Assembly: GCA_024114885.1 (NCBI GenBank)
Contig: CP099422.1
Location: 1,302,001-1,366,000 of the forward strand
From: Septoria linicola
Taxonomy: Eukaryota; Ascomycota; Dothideomycetes; Mycosphaerellales; Mycosphaerellaceae
Length of the DNA stretch: 64,000 bases
Direction of reading: 5' to 3'
The position numbers and the translations under genes were made by a program. Shown piece after piece: positions 45,732 through 56,135 of this stretch. Within the stretch, counting starts at the first letter, position 1. Every line of letters begins with the position of its first letter. The notes beneath the pieces are model-generated. The model was not told the DNA's origin and did not search any database. It saw nothing but the letters and a program-made list of their open reading frames with translations.

Positions 45732-47343
45732 TTAGTTGTAGGTCTGCTTCTTGCCGAATTTCTTGTCTAGAATATCGGCGTCGAATAGCGCAGGCTTGGT
45801 AGGCTTGCTCGTTGACTTGGCCGTGGGTGGTGAGGGCTTCTTGCTTGTTTGTTCGCTATCGTCAGAGCTGTCATCTGAGCTGTCATCTGAGCTGTCCGAA
45901 CTTTCAGAGGCCGCGGATCGTGACTTCGACTTTCTTTTGCGTTTCTTAGGCGCTTCAGGCTTGAGCTTGATTTCGGTCGTTGATACTTGTCCCGGGGCGG
46001 TCTTCTGGGTCTCGATAACCCTTGTGGCACGAGGAATGGCCGGCGTTGCTCCATTAGTTGTTGTTGTGGGTTTACTCGTGGGTGCGGGTGCCTTGGACTG
46101 CTCGGGGAAGAGCTCCCCTTCCAGAGCTCTTTGTAGCACCAGCTCAGCTCGTTTTCCCTTCTGGTGCTCCCGCATAACCTCCTTAAGCTTCTCGTCCCCA
46201 TACTGTGTTCGTCCAGCTCCAGAGTCCTCGTAACGTTTCACTGAAGCTGCAAGCGCATTGAAGTACGCAAGCCGTCTTTCCTCTGGTATATCAATCGACA
46301 TTGGATCCACGTCCTCGTTCTCGCTCACCCAGATCACCCTGAGAACTTCTTCCGCCTGTTCAGCGATTCGTCTTCGTGCTTGTCCCTGGGTTGTGGAGAT
46401 GTACTGCATCAGCGCATCGTTGTGTTTTGGCGGTATGCGCTCGATGTCAAATAAGTGCTTGAAGAGATCGTTCTGGCGATTCTTGTTGAATTTCCAATTG
46501 GCTTTGTCTTCAGAAAATTGCTCAAGATACTTTACATAGTTGGGTGATTCGGAACTGTCCAGGTCGCCAGCTTCGGTCTTCGACTCGTCGCTTGCGTCAG
46601 GCTGCGTCGTCTTTTTCTTCTTGTCTTTCTTCGCCTTAGGCTGCTTGGTTTCCTTTGGAGGTTTCGATGGAGACAAGGGTTGCTCTGTTGATTCCTTGCT
46701 AGTCACCTCTGAGGGGTCCTCGCCGGCCGCCCAGGCCTTGAAAATATTCTGGGCAGAAAAGCTATCCTCTTGTTTAGTATCCGGAGTGAAAGATACCGAT
46801 TTGCGGAGTGGCGTTGGTTGAGCTAATTTGGGCAGCGAAGGTTCTCGCTGAGGTATCTCGCTGGCGCTAGAGTAATGTCAATAGGTGCTCGTGAACAGAT
46901 CACCTGCATTTGGCATTGAAGATCGCCACTCACTCGTCGTCGTCAAAGACTATACGCTTGGCAGATTGACCCGGCGCTTTGAAGACACCACTAGGACCAG
47001 GTAGGCTCGAGCGATCCTCGTCATTCCAGACCTGCTGACCTGCAGTCTTGGTCTTCGGTGCACTTCCCGGAAATGGCTTCTCGCGAGGTGCAGGTGGTTT
47101 CGCAGGTTCTATGCGGGAGCGTTTCGTGGGGACTTCTGTCTGGGATGTTTCCAACTGACGTTTCGCAGGCTTGACTGGTGCTTGAGTGGCAGCTGGACGT
47201 GGTGCGGGACTTGCTAGTGTGATGGTCGATACTTCAGATTGTGCTTCGCTTGGAGTGTCTTTTGCGTATTTGAGCTTTAGGCCAAGGCGTTTCCAAGCTG
47301 GCACACGAGGCGCAGAGTCAGTGCTTGTAGAAGCTGCCGCCAT
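45732..47343 (-). CDS. WKF-domain protein (C7orf50-like, probable nucleolar)
   Basis: Exons 47,343-46,934 and 46,866-45,732, with a 67-bp GTGAGT..TAG intron, give about 514 residues. The junction reads KRIVFDDDDASEIP. Residues 1-30 hold VPAWKRLGLKLKYAK. The WKF domain, named for its Trp-Lys-Phe core, is at about residues 260-335 and includes ANWKFNKNRQNDLFKHLFD and a following QARRRIAEQAEEVLR helix. The C-terminal 80 residues are Lys/Arg- and Ser/Asp-rich, with KKRKRKSKSR and a tandem SSDDSSDDSSDD repeat, then a short conserved end (FDADILDKKFGKK). The family is thought to act in ribosome biogenesis; the exact role here is inferred. Confidence 0.85.
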
Positions 47344-47666
47344 GTTGGGTTGACAGGTGAATCAAGTGAAGTAAAAGTGAGCAGACGAGCAGCATGTGAT
47401 TGATGGTTGCGAAGTTGAACTTTTTTGTGGGACGCGAGTTCGTGCCTGATGCCTGGGGCAAGCTCGACACGGATGTGAGTGACGCGCCTTCCTGCTGGCT
47501 GGAGCTCTCCACACAGATAGACGAACAGACAGACGGGTGCTTGTTCATCAACACACGACGCTATCACCGCCACATCGCCCACCAACTCGACATTACGAAT
47601 CTCCGAATTGATACATCGCGCGTACACCACTCCCGAACCACCCCGACCATCCCATCCACCGCCGCC
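47344..47666. promoter_or_regulatory. Divergent promoter between WKF gene and SCL1
   Basis: Only 323 bp separate the two start codons, so both genes must draw on this interval. It contains CACCCGAACC/CATCGCCC-type GC-rich patches near the SCL1 start and no clear TATA box. Housekeeping-type shared control is likely. Confidence 0.55.
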
Positions 47667-48674
47667 ATGTCTGGTACGCCGCGCATTCACTTCCTCATGG
47701 GCCAATAAATACGAGCAGTTGTACTAATTTCATGTCTACAGGAAGCGCGGGATTCGACCGACACATCACCATCTTCAGCGATCAAGGGCGTCTGTATCAA
47801 GTTGGTGTGTATCAGAGAAAGGCTGGAGTTGAAGTGGACAGCGACTGATGAGCGGCAACAGAGTACGCATTCAAGGCCATCACCGCTGCAAACATCACAT
47901 CCGTCGGCGTGCGAGGCAAGGACTGCGCCGTCGTCATCTCGCAGAAGAAGGTGCCGGTATGTTGAGGCCAGAGAGATGAACGAGCAAGGAAGGCGAGACT
48001 GACGAAGCGGCAACACATAGGACAAGCTCATCGACCCGGCCTCCGTCTCATATGTCTATAAGCTCTCGCCGTCGGTAGGATGCGTCATGACGGGGTCAAT
48101 AGCAGATGCGCGCGCGTCGGTGAATCGTGCGCGCGGCGAGGCTGCAGAGTTCCGCTACAAGAATGGCTACGAGATGCCCTGTGATGTGCTGGCAAAGCGT
48201 ATCGCCAACATCTCGCAAGTCTACACACAGCGAGTGAGTAGTGTGGTGTACATGAGAAACGGATGGCGTCCCTGACATGGCAAACAGGCATACATGAGAC
48301 CTCTAGGTGTCGCAACGACATTGATCTCTGTCGACGAGGAGTACGGGCCACAACTGTACAAGTGCGATCCTGCTGGCTACTACGTCGGCTACAAGGCCAC
48401 CTCTTCAGGGCCTAAGGCGCAAGAAGCGCTGAACTTTCTGGAGAAGAAGCTGAAGAACAAGGAGCATGCCGAGGGCAGCTGGGACGAGGTCGTCGAGCTT
48501 GCCATCGCCACGTTAAGCACCGTGCTCAGCGTCGATTTCAAGAAGGGCGAATTAGAGATTGGCATCGTTGGCGGTCCAAGGAAAGACGGCAAAGAGGGCA
48601 CAGACAAGGCCTTCCGTCCACTCACAGAGGAGGAGATCGATGAACGTCTCCAGGCGATCGCGGAGAAGGATTGA
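47667..48674 (+). CDS. SCL1: 20S proteasome subunit alpha1 (SCL1/PSMA6)
   Basis: Five exons: 47,667-47,673, 47,742-47,804, 47,862-47,956, 48,021-48,233 and 48,288-48,674. Four GT-AG introns of 54-68 bp give about 254 residues. Splicing assembles MSGSAGFDRHITIFSDQGRL followed by YQVEYAFKAI, the alpha-subunit signature with the alpha1-specific AGFDRH start. It goes on to SVGCVMTGSIADARA, a YTQRAYMRPLGV segment across the last junction, and LYKCDPAGYYVGYKA. The last residues (EEIDERLQAIAEKD) are the usual C-terminal tail. The subunit forms part of the outer ring that gates substrate entry. The first exon encodes only two full codons, typical for this gene in filamentous fungi. The start has a GCCGCCATG context. 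Confidence 0.96.
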
Positions 48675-49894
48675 GCATGACCCACTTCAGCCCTGTCCCT
48701 GGCATATGCAGACACATGTGCGCGTGCTGCCGCGAAAAGAGATACCATTCAAAAGCAGCTGGCAAGCTCTACTTTCTGGTCATGTCGTTGCGCATGGTGA
48801 CATAGGTTCGCCCATGTCCGAAGCCATGGCTACGCTAAGAAGCTGGCAGGTCGCGTATGATTCGCCCGACCTCACCTTTTCTTGAACCTTGCACTGCATG
48901 GCTGCCGCAGCTTCGATGGAGCTTCGATCAGCTTCGCAAGGTTCACTGCTACTGCACTGCCAACTACACTTGAGGCGTTGTACTATACCAGTTTGTCCAC
49001 CCTTGTCTCACATAGAACCCATATAGATCCACGATTCCATCCAGTTCGCGCCGGCTGCAGTCCCGTGGCTAGCGGCAGACCGCCCGGCATCCCACCAATC
49101 CACCGCCTTGCGAGCGAGCTGTGCCACGTGCATTGCAGCGCGCCATGCTGCGTACAACTCCTAGCGATGATGCGTCTATTGGTTTTGGCATAGGCCCGAC
49201 CTCATAGCAGACCAATGGTGATCGACAGCCTGCTCAGAGCCGCACCTTATTTCAGCCCAATGCCTCCATCTGGCCAAGCACCTCGTCTACGCCTCGTAAT
49301 GGCTTGAAGAGAGGCTACCTGAGCTCATTGACCTCACTGCACTGCTGGCCTACGAGCCGCCTTGACGTACGGCGTTCGACGCTAACAGCTCCAAAAGTAT
49401 CACTGTTGACGTTGCCATGCTAGCGGTATGCATTGACACACCTCCTCTTTGGCCTGCTCTATGCCGTGGGCAAGGGACTCTCGATACCACGCCAGCTATG
49501 ATCGTGACCTCGGAAGAGCGGTGGTTGGATCACGATGGCTGTCCTGCGATGCCGTAGTCCTGCAAGCCACGATACTACGAACCCCTCGAAAGTACTGCAT
49601 CCAACTTCCAAGTAGGCTCTGGCATACAGCAAGATGTCACCAAATGTGGATAGAGCACGTTTTCATATAAGATCCTGCTGCCCTACGGTAGGGCTGATGT
49701 TGCCACAACATTCGAGCTCGAAACAGCACTTGCTCCCAAGCCACCAGTTGATCGATCGTATAGCGTTGAGATTACTACATCGCAGCATACACGAGTCACA
49801 TCTTGCCACCACATTATGGCAGACGGCCGTAAGCCCAGTCCATGCAATCAATCTATCAAACACCAACTAACGATCACGCCTCGAGCTAGTCAAC
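48675..49894. other. Intergenic, no supported gene
   Basis: Short overlapping ORFs without motifs. A repeated GCTTCGATGGAGCTTCGATCAGCTTCG stretch (about 48,910-48,936) is a small local tandem. Nothing else was recognised. Confidence 0.5.
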
Positions 49895-50501
49895 ATGGCA
49901 CGAGCAATGAGAGTCTCCGAACTCATGACCGATTATCGCAACACTCAAACATACATGGCGTCCATCCGATCGAACCCGTCAGCAGAAGAATACAACGAGG
50001 AAGGCTTCCAAGTTCTCCGACACTGCGTAGCAGAATCTCAACGACTACTCCAACAAGGCTTTGCAACCATCGTCCCCAGCGCAACAGCAAAAGAAGGCGA
50101 TGAGGAGGCTGCTAAAACACAATTGAGGAGGTCAGTCACAACATACATTCATATACATGCTAGCATGATGAAGCTGTACTGATTCGAGATCTGTGCATCG
50201 CAGAGTCATCTACGACGCAGCAACAAAACGCTTCTTCGCTCACAAGACTTACCTTCAAGCCCAAGCTGCAATCAAATGGTGTTCATACCGGCAAAAGATT
50301 CTCCAGCTGCCCAACGCACAACCTCAGCAACAACAACAAGCCGTGATGCAGATTCGAGTCACGCTCCGACAGGAATTAGCTGCTCTGACAGATCAGAGAG
50401 TTGAAGCGTTGCTGAGATACCAGGATATGCAGGAGAGGAAGTGGATCGTAGAGGACCCCGGCCTGGATCAGATTTTGAGGATGGGGACTGGGTTGAGTTG
50501 A
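49895..50501 (+). CDS. Small conserved-looking helical protein, function unknown
   Basis: Exons 49,895-50,130 and 50,204-50,501, with a 73-bp GTCAGT..CAG intron, give about 177 residues. The junction reads LRRVIYDAATKRFF. The protein is almost entirely predicted helix: a MARAMRVSELMTDYRNTQ start, an ESQRLLQQGFATIV segment, and a QPQQQQQAVMQI Gln-rich stretch before RQELAALTDQRVEALLRYQDMQER. Coiled-coil pairing is plausible. No membrane segment, signal peptide or catalytic motif is visible. I do not recognise the family. Correct splicing and coding-like composition argue that it is real. Confidence 0.6.
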
Positions 50502-50570
50502 TTGACTCGTTCAGTGACTGATTGATTTTCTCACCACCTTTTCTGCAATGTAAAGACAACAACGAAAAGG

Positions 50571-50590
50571 CAAAAGCAAAAGCAAAAGCA
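50571..50590. repeat. CAAAAG short tandem repeat
   Basis: Three to four copies of CAAAAG in the 3' flank of the small helical-protein gene. Simple-sequence DNA with no assigned role. Confidence 0.7.
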
Positions 50591-50726
50591 AGAACAATGA
50601 CGAAGAGGCAAAAGAAAAGAGAAGTCAGTTAACTGGCCATCACGGAACATCTTCCAATGCAGGGAATCTGGAAGAAGACGAGATGTTAGTTTGATTGTAT
50701 TCGACAGAATACTGGGGAGGTTGTTA

Positions 50727-50796
50727 GGAAATGCTCGTACCGAACCCTGATCAAGCGGGTGAGGGCCGCATATGCTAACCATTACACCACATTGGA
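50727..50796 (-). pseudogene. tRNA-Glu(CTC)-like relic
   Basis: The minus strand starts TCCAATGTGGTGTAATGGTT, a near-perfect eukaryotic tRNA-Glu 5' half with an intact A box. The anticodon arm is TGCGG-CCCTCAC-CCGCT, with CTC (Glu) in the centre of a 7-base loop and four of five stem pairs. The 3' half is wrong: GGTTCGGTACG replaces a normal B box, the T stem does not pair, and the acceptor strand is CATTTCC instead of CATTGGA. Total span is 70 nt, tRNA-sized. I read it as a decayed tRNA gene or a partial retro-copy; a functional tRNA is unlikely. Confidence 0.5.
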
Positions 50797-50953
50797 GGTG
50801 GATGACTTGATGAGGTGTGCTTGGAGTTGATTGTAAGTATATGCTAATGAAAAGAGTAAAGGGAAGGAAGGTGCGAAGGTGATGGTGTTGAGTCGAGGAG
50901 GCAGCGCTACATTCGGGGGATTTTCGTCTTGGGAGACATGATTGAGCATTTTT

Positions 50954-50973
50954 GAGCGAGCGAGCGAGCGAGC
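50954..50973. repeat. GAGC tetranucleotide repeat
   Basis: Five uninterrupted GAGC units between the tRNA-like relic and the zinc-finger gene. Simple repeat only. Confidence 0.85.
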
Positions 50974-51200
50974 AAAAAGGTTTAGCGCTATGTAATAATA
51001 CCTGATTATCTGTATAATGATATTTGATGTACATTGTTCTTCGCTCCGGTATGACTACATTGGTGGTATCACTAGTCTATCAATGTCTAAGCAACAACCC
51101 TTCCAGGAAACCGGAAACCCCATCTCCTTAACGCCTGGAAAACCAGTCCTACTCCTGATCTCATGTTGTACAGTGCGCAAGTAGCAGTACCATGAAGCGC

Positions 51201-51780
51201 TCAGCGAGAGTAGTAGTAGCGATCGGCATACTCGTCAGGATAGACAACTCTTGCTGTGACGACAGTCTCACTCGGCCTTCGACTAGTCGTGCGCGAGGAA
51301 ATGTTCTTCTTCGGGACGTCCACTTTGTGCACTTCGCGCATATGGTCGACCATCTTGTCTCGTCTCTTGAAGCCGTAATTGCCTGTGCGATGGCAACCTG
51401 AGACTTGGCAATCGAACATTTCTATAGAGGAAGGTGCGGAATGCATGGACTTGTAGTGGCGTTCGAGATCTGCGTTGCGTTTTGCCGCGTAGTTGCAGCC
51501 AGACATCAGACAGCAGTACTCAACACTAGTAGCAGGATTAGTAGGGGTACGGTGTCGTGGAACAGATAAAAACTCACGTGGGTGGGATAGACGCCGGTGG
51601 GGCGGAGTACGAGACGGGATTATTGTAAGGTTGGTATGGTGAAGAAGGAGAGCCGTACGCTTGATAGGCAGAAGAAGGCGAGCCGTAGTATGATGAGCCA
51701 TAGGACGACGAGGGTGAAGGGACTGCGCCGTAACCGTTGGGCGCGATAAGTCGCGTGGAGGAGTACTTTGAGTCTGACAT
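51201..51780 (-). CDS. Small two-finger C2H2-type protein
   Basis: Exons 51,780-51,578 and 51,525-51,201, with a 52-bp GTGAGT..TAG intron, give about 175 residues. The N-terminal third is Tyr/Ser/Pro-rich low complexity (SSYGSSYYGSPSSAYQAYG). Two adjacent zinc-finger-like units follow. The first is CLMSGCNYAAKRNADLERHYKSMH (C-x4-C and H-x4-H, split here as CLMSGC and HYKSMH). The second runs from CQVSGC to HMREVH. This paired C-x4-C form occurs in small fungal regulators. The tail is basic and ends DEYADRYYYSR. Nucleic-acid binding is likely and targets are unknown. The upstream extension to 52,100 is in another frame and lies in the promoter. Confidence 0.75.
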
Positions 51781-53307
51781 CTGATTGACTTGTAAGTTTG
51801 CTGGTTTCCTCCAACGGCAGTGAGTAGGTGGAAACGTACTGTGTTATTGGGAGAGTAGCTATCTCGTAGTTGACGATAACTTTTCCGTCTGGCTATCCGA
51901 GGATACGGTGATGGATGCTCTATGACAGACTCCAGATCAAGTGCTTTATCGAAGAGGCCAGCGAGCTTGTTGAAGATGGATGGAGATGGATTGTATTCGT
52001 ATTTTTTTCTTGTGTTCATTACAATGTTGAACTGTAGCAGTAGTGATACAAGTAGAAAAAGGTAAGTACTTATCATGCATCCCCAGAGGCCGCATACCAT
52101 GATTTTGGCCTTAATGTACAGCGTCAGTCACAGTTGATGGTCGGTTGCACATAGTAGTAGATGCCTTCTAGCACTGCCCTGGAACAAGTGAACAATAAGA
52201 AGGCAAGTTACCGTACTCTCGCTCGTGTGAGGGTGGCTGCGACACATTGGTCAGGTTGACATTGACCAAGCAAAGGCGGAGAGCAGTCCGAGAGATGGAG
52301 GCCATCAGAATTGAAGGGCGAGAGCCTGTTTCGGAGGCAGTGAGGGCGGATCCAACACTGCGAACACTGTTCGGAGGATCAAAGTGCCGCCATCGCGGGA
52401 AGGCAACGTAGGAATGATGCCCTGCTCTGATCGCAGTGAACAACGCAGGCCGCTCGTTGCTGGGGCATGAGCACTCTTAGGCAGTGTCAAGGACTGGGCT
52501 GAGCTTGGGAACAAGGTCCGGGATTGGGAATATCAAGTGGCACGAGGTTTCGTGATAGGACGAACCACGAAGTCTGCGACTGTTAGCGCTCCGATGTACG
52601 GAACGAAGTTCTGATCTTTCGTGACTCACCCTCTCATCTTCATAAGGGGCTGTGGGTGCGTGATTGCCTTCGAGACTCAGCCATGGTGAGCGACGAATGA
52701 GGTTCAGCCTAAGGCATTTTCGCAGCAAGGCTGGAAGGAGCGATCGACGAGCTTTTGCGCGATCAGTCATAGTCCTCACTGGGCGGCAGAGCGCGGCCAT
52801 GCGGCCTCTCAGGCTGCGGCTCGTCTTTGCCTTGTTTGTCCCCAGTCGTTGCGTGGTGACCAAGCGCGCAGAGATGTGAAGTGCTCACTGCTCAGCGAGG
52901 CTTCGGCAGAGGCCGCCAACAGCGGCACATGTGGCGCTACCTTGGCGAAAGCCACAGCTGTAACTAGCTCGAATCCAAGGTTCGCGCAAGCGAACGTGCA
53001 GCAGCAAGTGCAGCGTGCCTGGCAGCGCCTGGAAATCGTCCTCCGCTGGCTTTGGAGCTCTGTAATTGGTCATAGCTAGCTACCATGGCGGTCAGCAACA
53101 ACTTGTTAGCATACATGGGTAGCGTCCTTCAACAGCACTGGGAATGGAAGGAGCTAGCTAGAGATTTGTGTGTGCCCAAGCGGGTCACCTTGTGGTGATG
53201 GTGTTTGATTCCCTAGTGCTCAAAGAAGAGCGTGAAGCCTGGAGCTACTGTGGTACGTCCAAGACTATGACAGAAGAGAGCGGATTTCAGTCAATGATTG
53301 ACCTTCG
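51781..53307. other. Intergenic, no supported gene
   Basis: Promoter of the zinc-finger gene and 3' flank of NOT3/5. Minus-strand frames at 52,168-52,443 and 52,477-52,863 show no motifs and do not splice cleanly. No repeat or RNA gene was seen. Confidence 0.45.
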
Positions 53308-55390
53308 CTAAATATCATCCTCCAAGAACTTGTAGGCGAACTTGAAGTCGGCCTTTCTCCTGTTCATCCTGTGGAAATGTTAGCAAGTGCATATTGCAAT
53401 GTGTTCCGTGGCCTTCACTCACCAAGTAGATTCGTAGTCGAAAAATCGATAAGTCCCCTGCTCAAACTCCTCGGTAATATTCTTCGGCTCCTCATGCCGT
53501 TGGAACCACGTCTGATACTGCTTGTGGAACCGCCAGCTTTGACCCTTCAGTGCCTTGGCAGCTAGGTACTGCTGGTATGTCCCTTGACGATAGTAGAATG
53601 CATAGAAGAGCGAGTCTTGGTCTATTCTGCTGTACAAGCGAGGATCGTCAAATATTCCCAATGGCTCTTGAGGGTAATGCGACGGCGTGTAGCCGTAAGG
53701 GTTCTGCGGTGTGTAGTGGTTCGGCTTCTCTGCGTCCATAGGCGTTGGGCAGCTTAGTCGCGACGCATTGAGCAGATTCGCATCGAACGGTTGGTCGGAT
53801 TTCGCCCGCTGCTTGGTCTCCTCGAATGAGTCTAGAAGGTCACGAAGTGACGAAGGCAAGTGGTAAATGCTTTCCTCCTCGTCCTCTTCGACCTCGCCCC
53901 TCGATAATGCAATGCCAGAAATGCCAGAGTCGGGACTCGGAGGCTGCGGAATCTTGGCCATAGGCGGTTCGGGTGCCGGTTGCGCTTTCGATACTTGTGG
54001 CGATGGCTTCACTGAGGACACCTTGGATGCTTGCGAAGAGGATGGCTCCGGTTCGGACGCTTTCGTTTCTGGTACTGTCGGCTTGACGACAGGTTCAGGC
54101 ACCTTCGACGGCTGAGGCTCTGCTGGTCTCGCGGGTGAAGATGCTACAGGTTGCGCTGCAGTGACAGCTGGCGACGATGTTGCGCTCGATTTCAGGCCTC
54201 CAGGTGGAGGGGTAGTGGCGCTATCCCTACGCCGTTCCTGTCACTCGCTGCCGCTGCCGCCGCCGCAGAAGCATACTTCAGAGGTTGCCCAGTGGGTATC
54301 GTTGGAAGTGGTGCAGGCTTCATGGTTTCCGCCGCCTTGCTGTTCGAACTGCTCGGTATACTTTGTAACGTCGCCAATGGAGGTAGAGGCTGCGAAGTCG
54401 ACTTGAGCTGCACACTAGGCCGCCGTGTTGTGGTTTCCGATATCGACTTTGACTTTGATGTTGGCTTCTTTGACTGTGGTATTTCTTCCGTGTCCGGAGG
54501 CTCGTCCTGCGTACTCTGGGCATCCTGACTTGACACCTTGTCATTCTCAGTTGGCATGCCGTACAGCCCTTCTTCCTCCTCCAGATTCAGGTCGTCGTAC
54601 ATCGTGTCGTCCTCCATGAAGTCTATTTCCTGATTGGTCTCCACGTAATACTTGATGTCGGTCTCCAAATCTCGGACTTGTTCAGCCTCGATTCCGTCAT
54701 TTTCCACAGACCGTAGCAGTAGTTCCAGCTTGCCGATATGCCACTTATGTGTTTCCACCCTCGACTCGAGCGCAGCCGTTCGTTCCGATTTGCCAGAGTC
54801 CTTCTTGCCCTTCTTCAAGCCAGCCTGCAGCGACTCCGCCTCCGCCTCGAGCGCTTCTATTTGTCGCTCCAGCTCGTCAATCATTTCCTGGAGGAAATTG
54901 CAGACGTCCATCTTCTCCTTCTCCTTGGGGTCCAGCTTCGCGGCAGCATTGAGACCTTCTTTAGAGAAAGCTTTCGTCTTCATTTCCTTCTCGACGGCCT
55001 TGAACTTCTCCATTTGCTATGGGCATACGTTAGTCACACCCGCAGTTGACTCGACACAGGCACACAAGGTGGTTATACCGTCTCAATGAGCTTCCGCTGG
55101 TCTTGCAGCGGCTTCTTGTCCTTGATGTCATTTTGACTGGCCCAGCCCTTTATCTTGTCTCGACTTCGCTGCAGCTTCTTGATTTCCTTCTTCAGCGAGT
55201 CTTCCAGCTTCTCCTTTTGCGAGGCATTCGTAGATTGCGTGAGCTTCTCGTATATGCTCTCGAATAGTTGGACTCCTTCGGCGACTTTCTTGAACTCCTG
55301 CGCTGATCATTAGTACCACGTCCGCAGATAGCATCGGGCCAGGGAAAGGCGTGCCTTGTCAATCTCCTGCTGCAGTTTCCGTTGGGCCAT
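53308..55390 (-). CDS. NOT3: CCR4-NOT complex subunit NOT3/NOT5 (with one-base frameshift)
   Basis: Exons 55,390-55,355, 55,297-55,079, 55,016-53,423 and 53,368-53,308. Residues 1-230 form the NOT3 N-terminal coiled coil: MAQRKLQQEIDK then EFKKVAEGVQLFE, GWASQNDIKDK, and ETHKWHIGKLELLLR. A Ser/Pro-rich linker follows. The C-terminal NOT box has IDQDSLFYAFYYRQGTYQQY, LAAKALKGQSWRFHKQYQTW and a final exon giving MNRRKADFKFAYKFLED. The protein scaffolds the deadenylase that controls mRNA decay and transcription. Intron 1 is GC-AG. At 54,209-54,212 the frame breaks: a four-base run sits where five would join GIAPLP to PPPGGLKSS. About 636 residues are expected if corrected. An assembly error is likely for such a conserved gene. 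Confidence 0.92.
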
Positions 55391-55622
55391 TGTGCGGTGT
55401 GGATGCGCGCGACACGCGATCTATGTGGGAGAGGCGCTGGCTCAGCTCAAAGGGTATCTCGCGTTCCGGAGATGAGGTCGAGAGGCTGCGGTTGTGCAAT
55501 TGGAATTGGCCGAAGCTGTTCGCAGTCGGCGATCGCGGGACGATGTCGTGGTAGTGGTGGTGATGGCAGAAGACATGCGAAGGCGATGAATAGCGAAGGA
55601 TACGCGCAGAGCGGCAGTGGGC

Positions 55623-55654
<32 letters not shown>

Positions 55655-56135
55655 CAGCGATGTGCTCCTTGTTTGCTCTTGCGCGATGGATTGGACAGAC
55701 AGACAGAGAGGTCCTGGGATTGTCTTGGTCTCCCTCCCTGTGCCGTGCCGTGCCCTGTAAGTTAGCTGCAGCGAGGCGCAAATCTACTTGTACAACGAGG
55801 ACAATCACTGGCACGAAACACATCACATTGCACCATTATTGCATTACCATTGGCACTGTCTACTTTCACTACAAGCACATGCACTGATTCTCCGTGGGCT
55901 CTTTCATACGTGTCCTGAGGTGGTCGATAGCGGGCGGCCAACAGCACAAGCTCTACTGAGGCCACCAACGGTTTGCCTTTCATTCACTGGCCACAGCCCA
56001 CGCAAACCGCAGGGTATCACTTACGACCAGGTTCAAAATCCAAAGAGACAGGGAAGCGGATCTCCAAAGCGGTGTCTCGCGTCTCGTCTGGCAGCTTGTA
56101 ATTGGACAAACGACACACAGTGATCGGCTGCCGAC
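55391..56135. promoter_or_regulatory. Divergent interval between NOT3/5 and DTD genes
   Basis: 745 bp shared by two divergent housekeeping genes. It contains a long GA dinucleotide tract and further GACAGA-type runs (about 55,694-55,712) on the plus strand, which read as CT-rich upstream of NOT3/5. Such CT tracts are common near fungal transcription starts. No separate gene is supported. Confidence 0.5.
55623..55648. repeat. GA dinucleotide microsatellite
   Basis: An uninterrupted GA run of about 26 bp followed by GACAGAGACAG. It lies about 235 bp upstream of the NOT3/5 start and may contribute a nucleosome-free or GAGA-type site, which is inference. Confidence 0.85.

Noticed and set aside
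45751..46233. 160-codon plus-strand ORF
   Set aside because: Antisense of the Ser/Asp- and Lys-rich WKF-protein tail.
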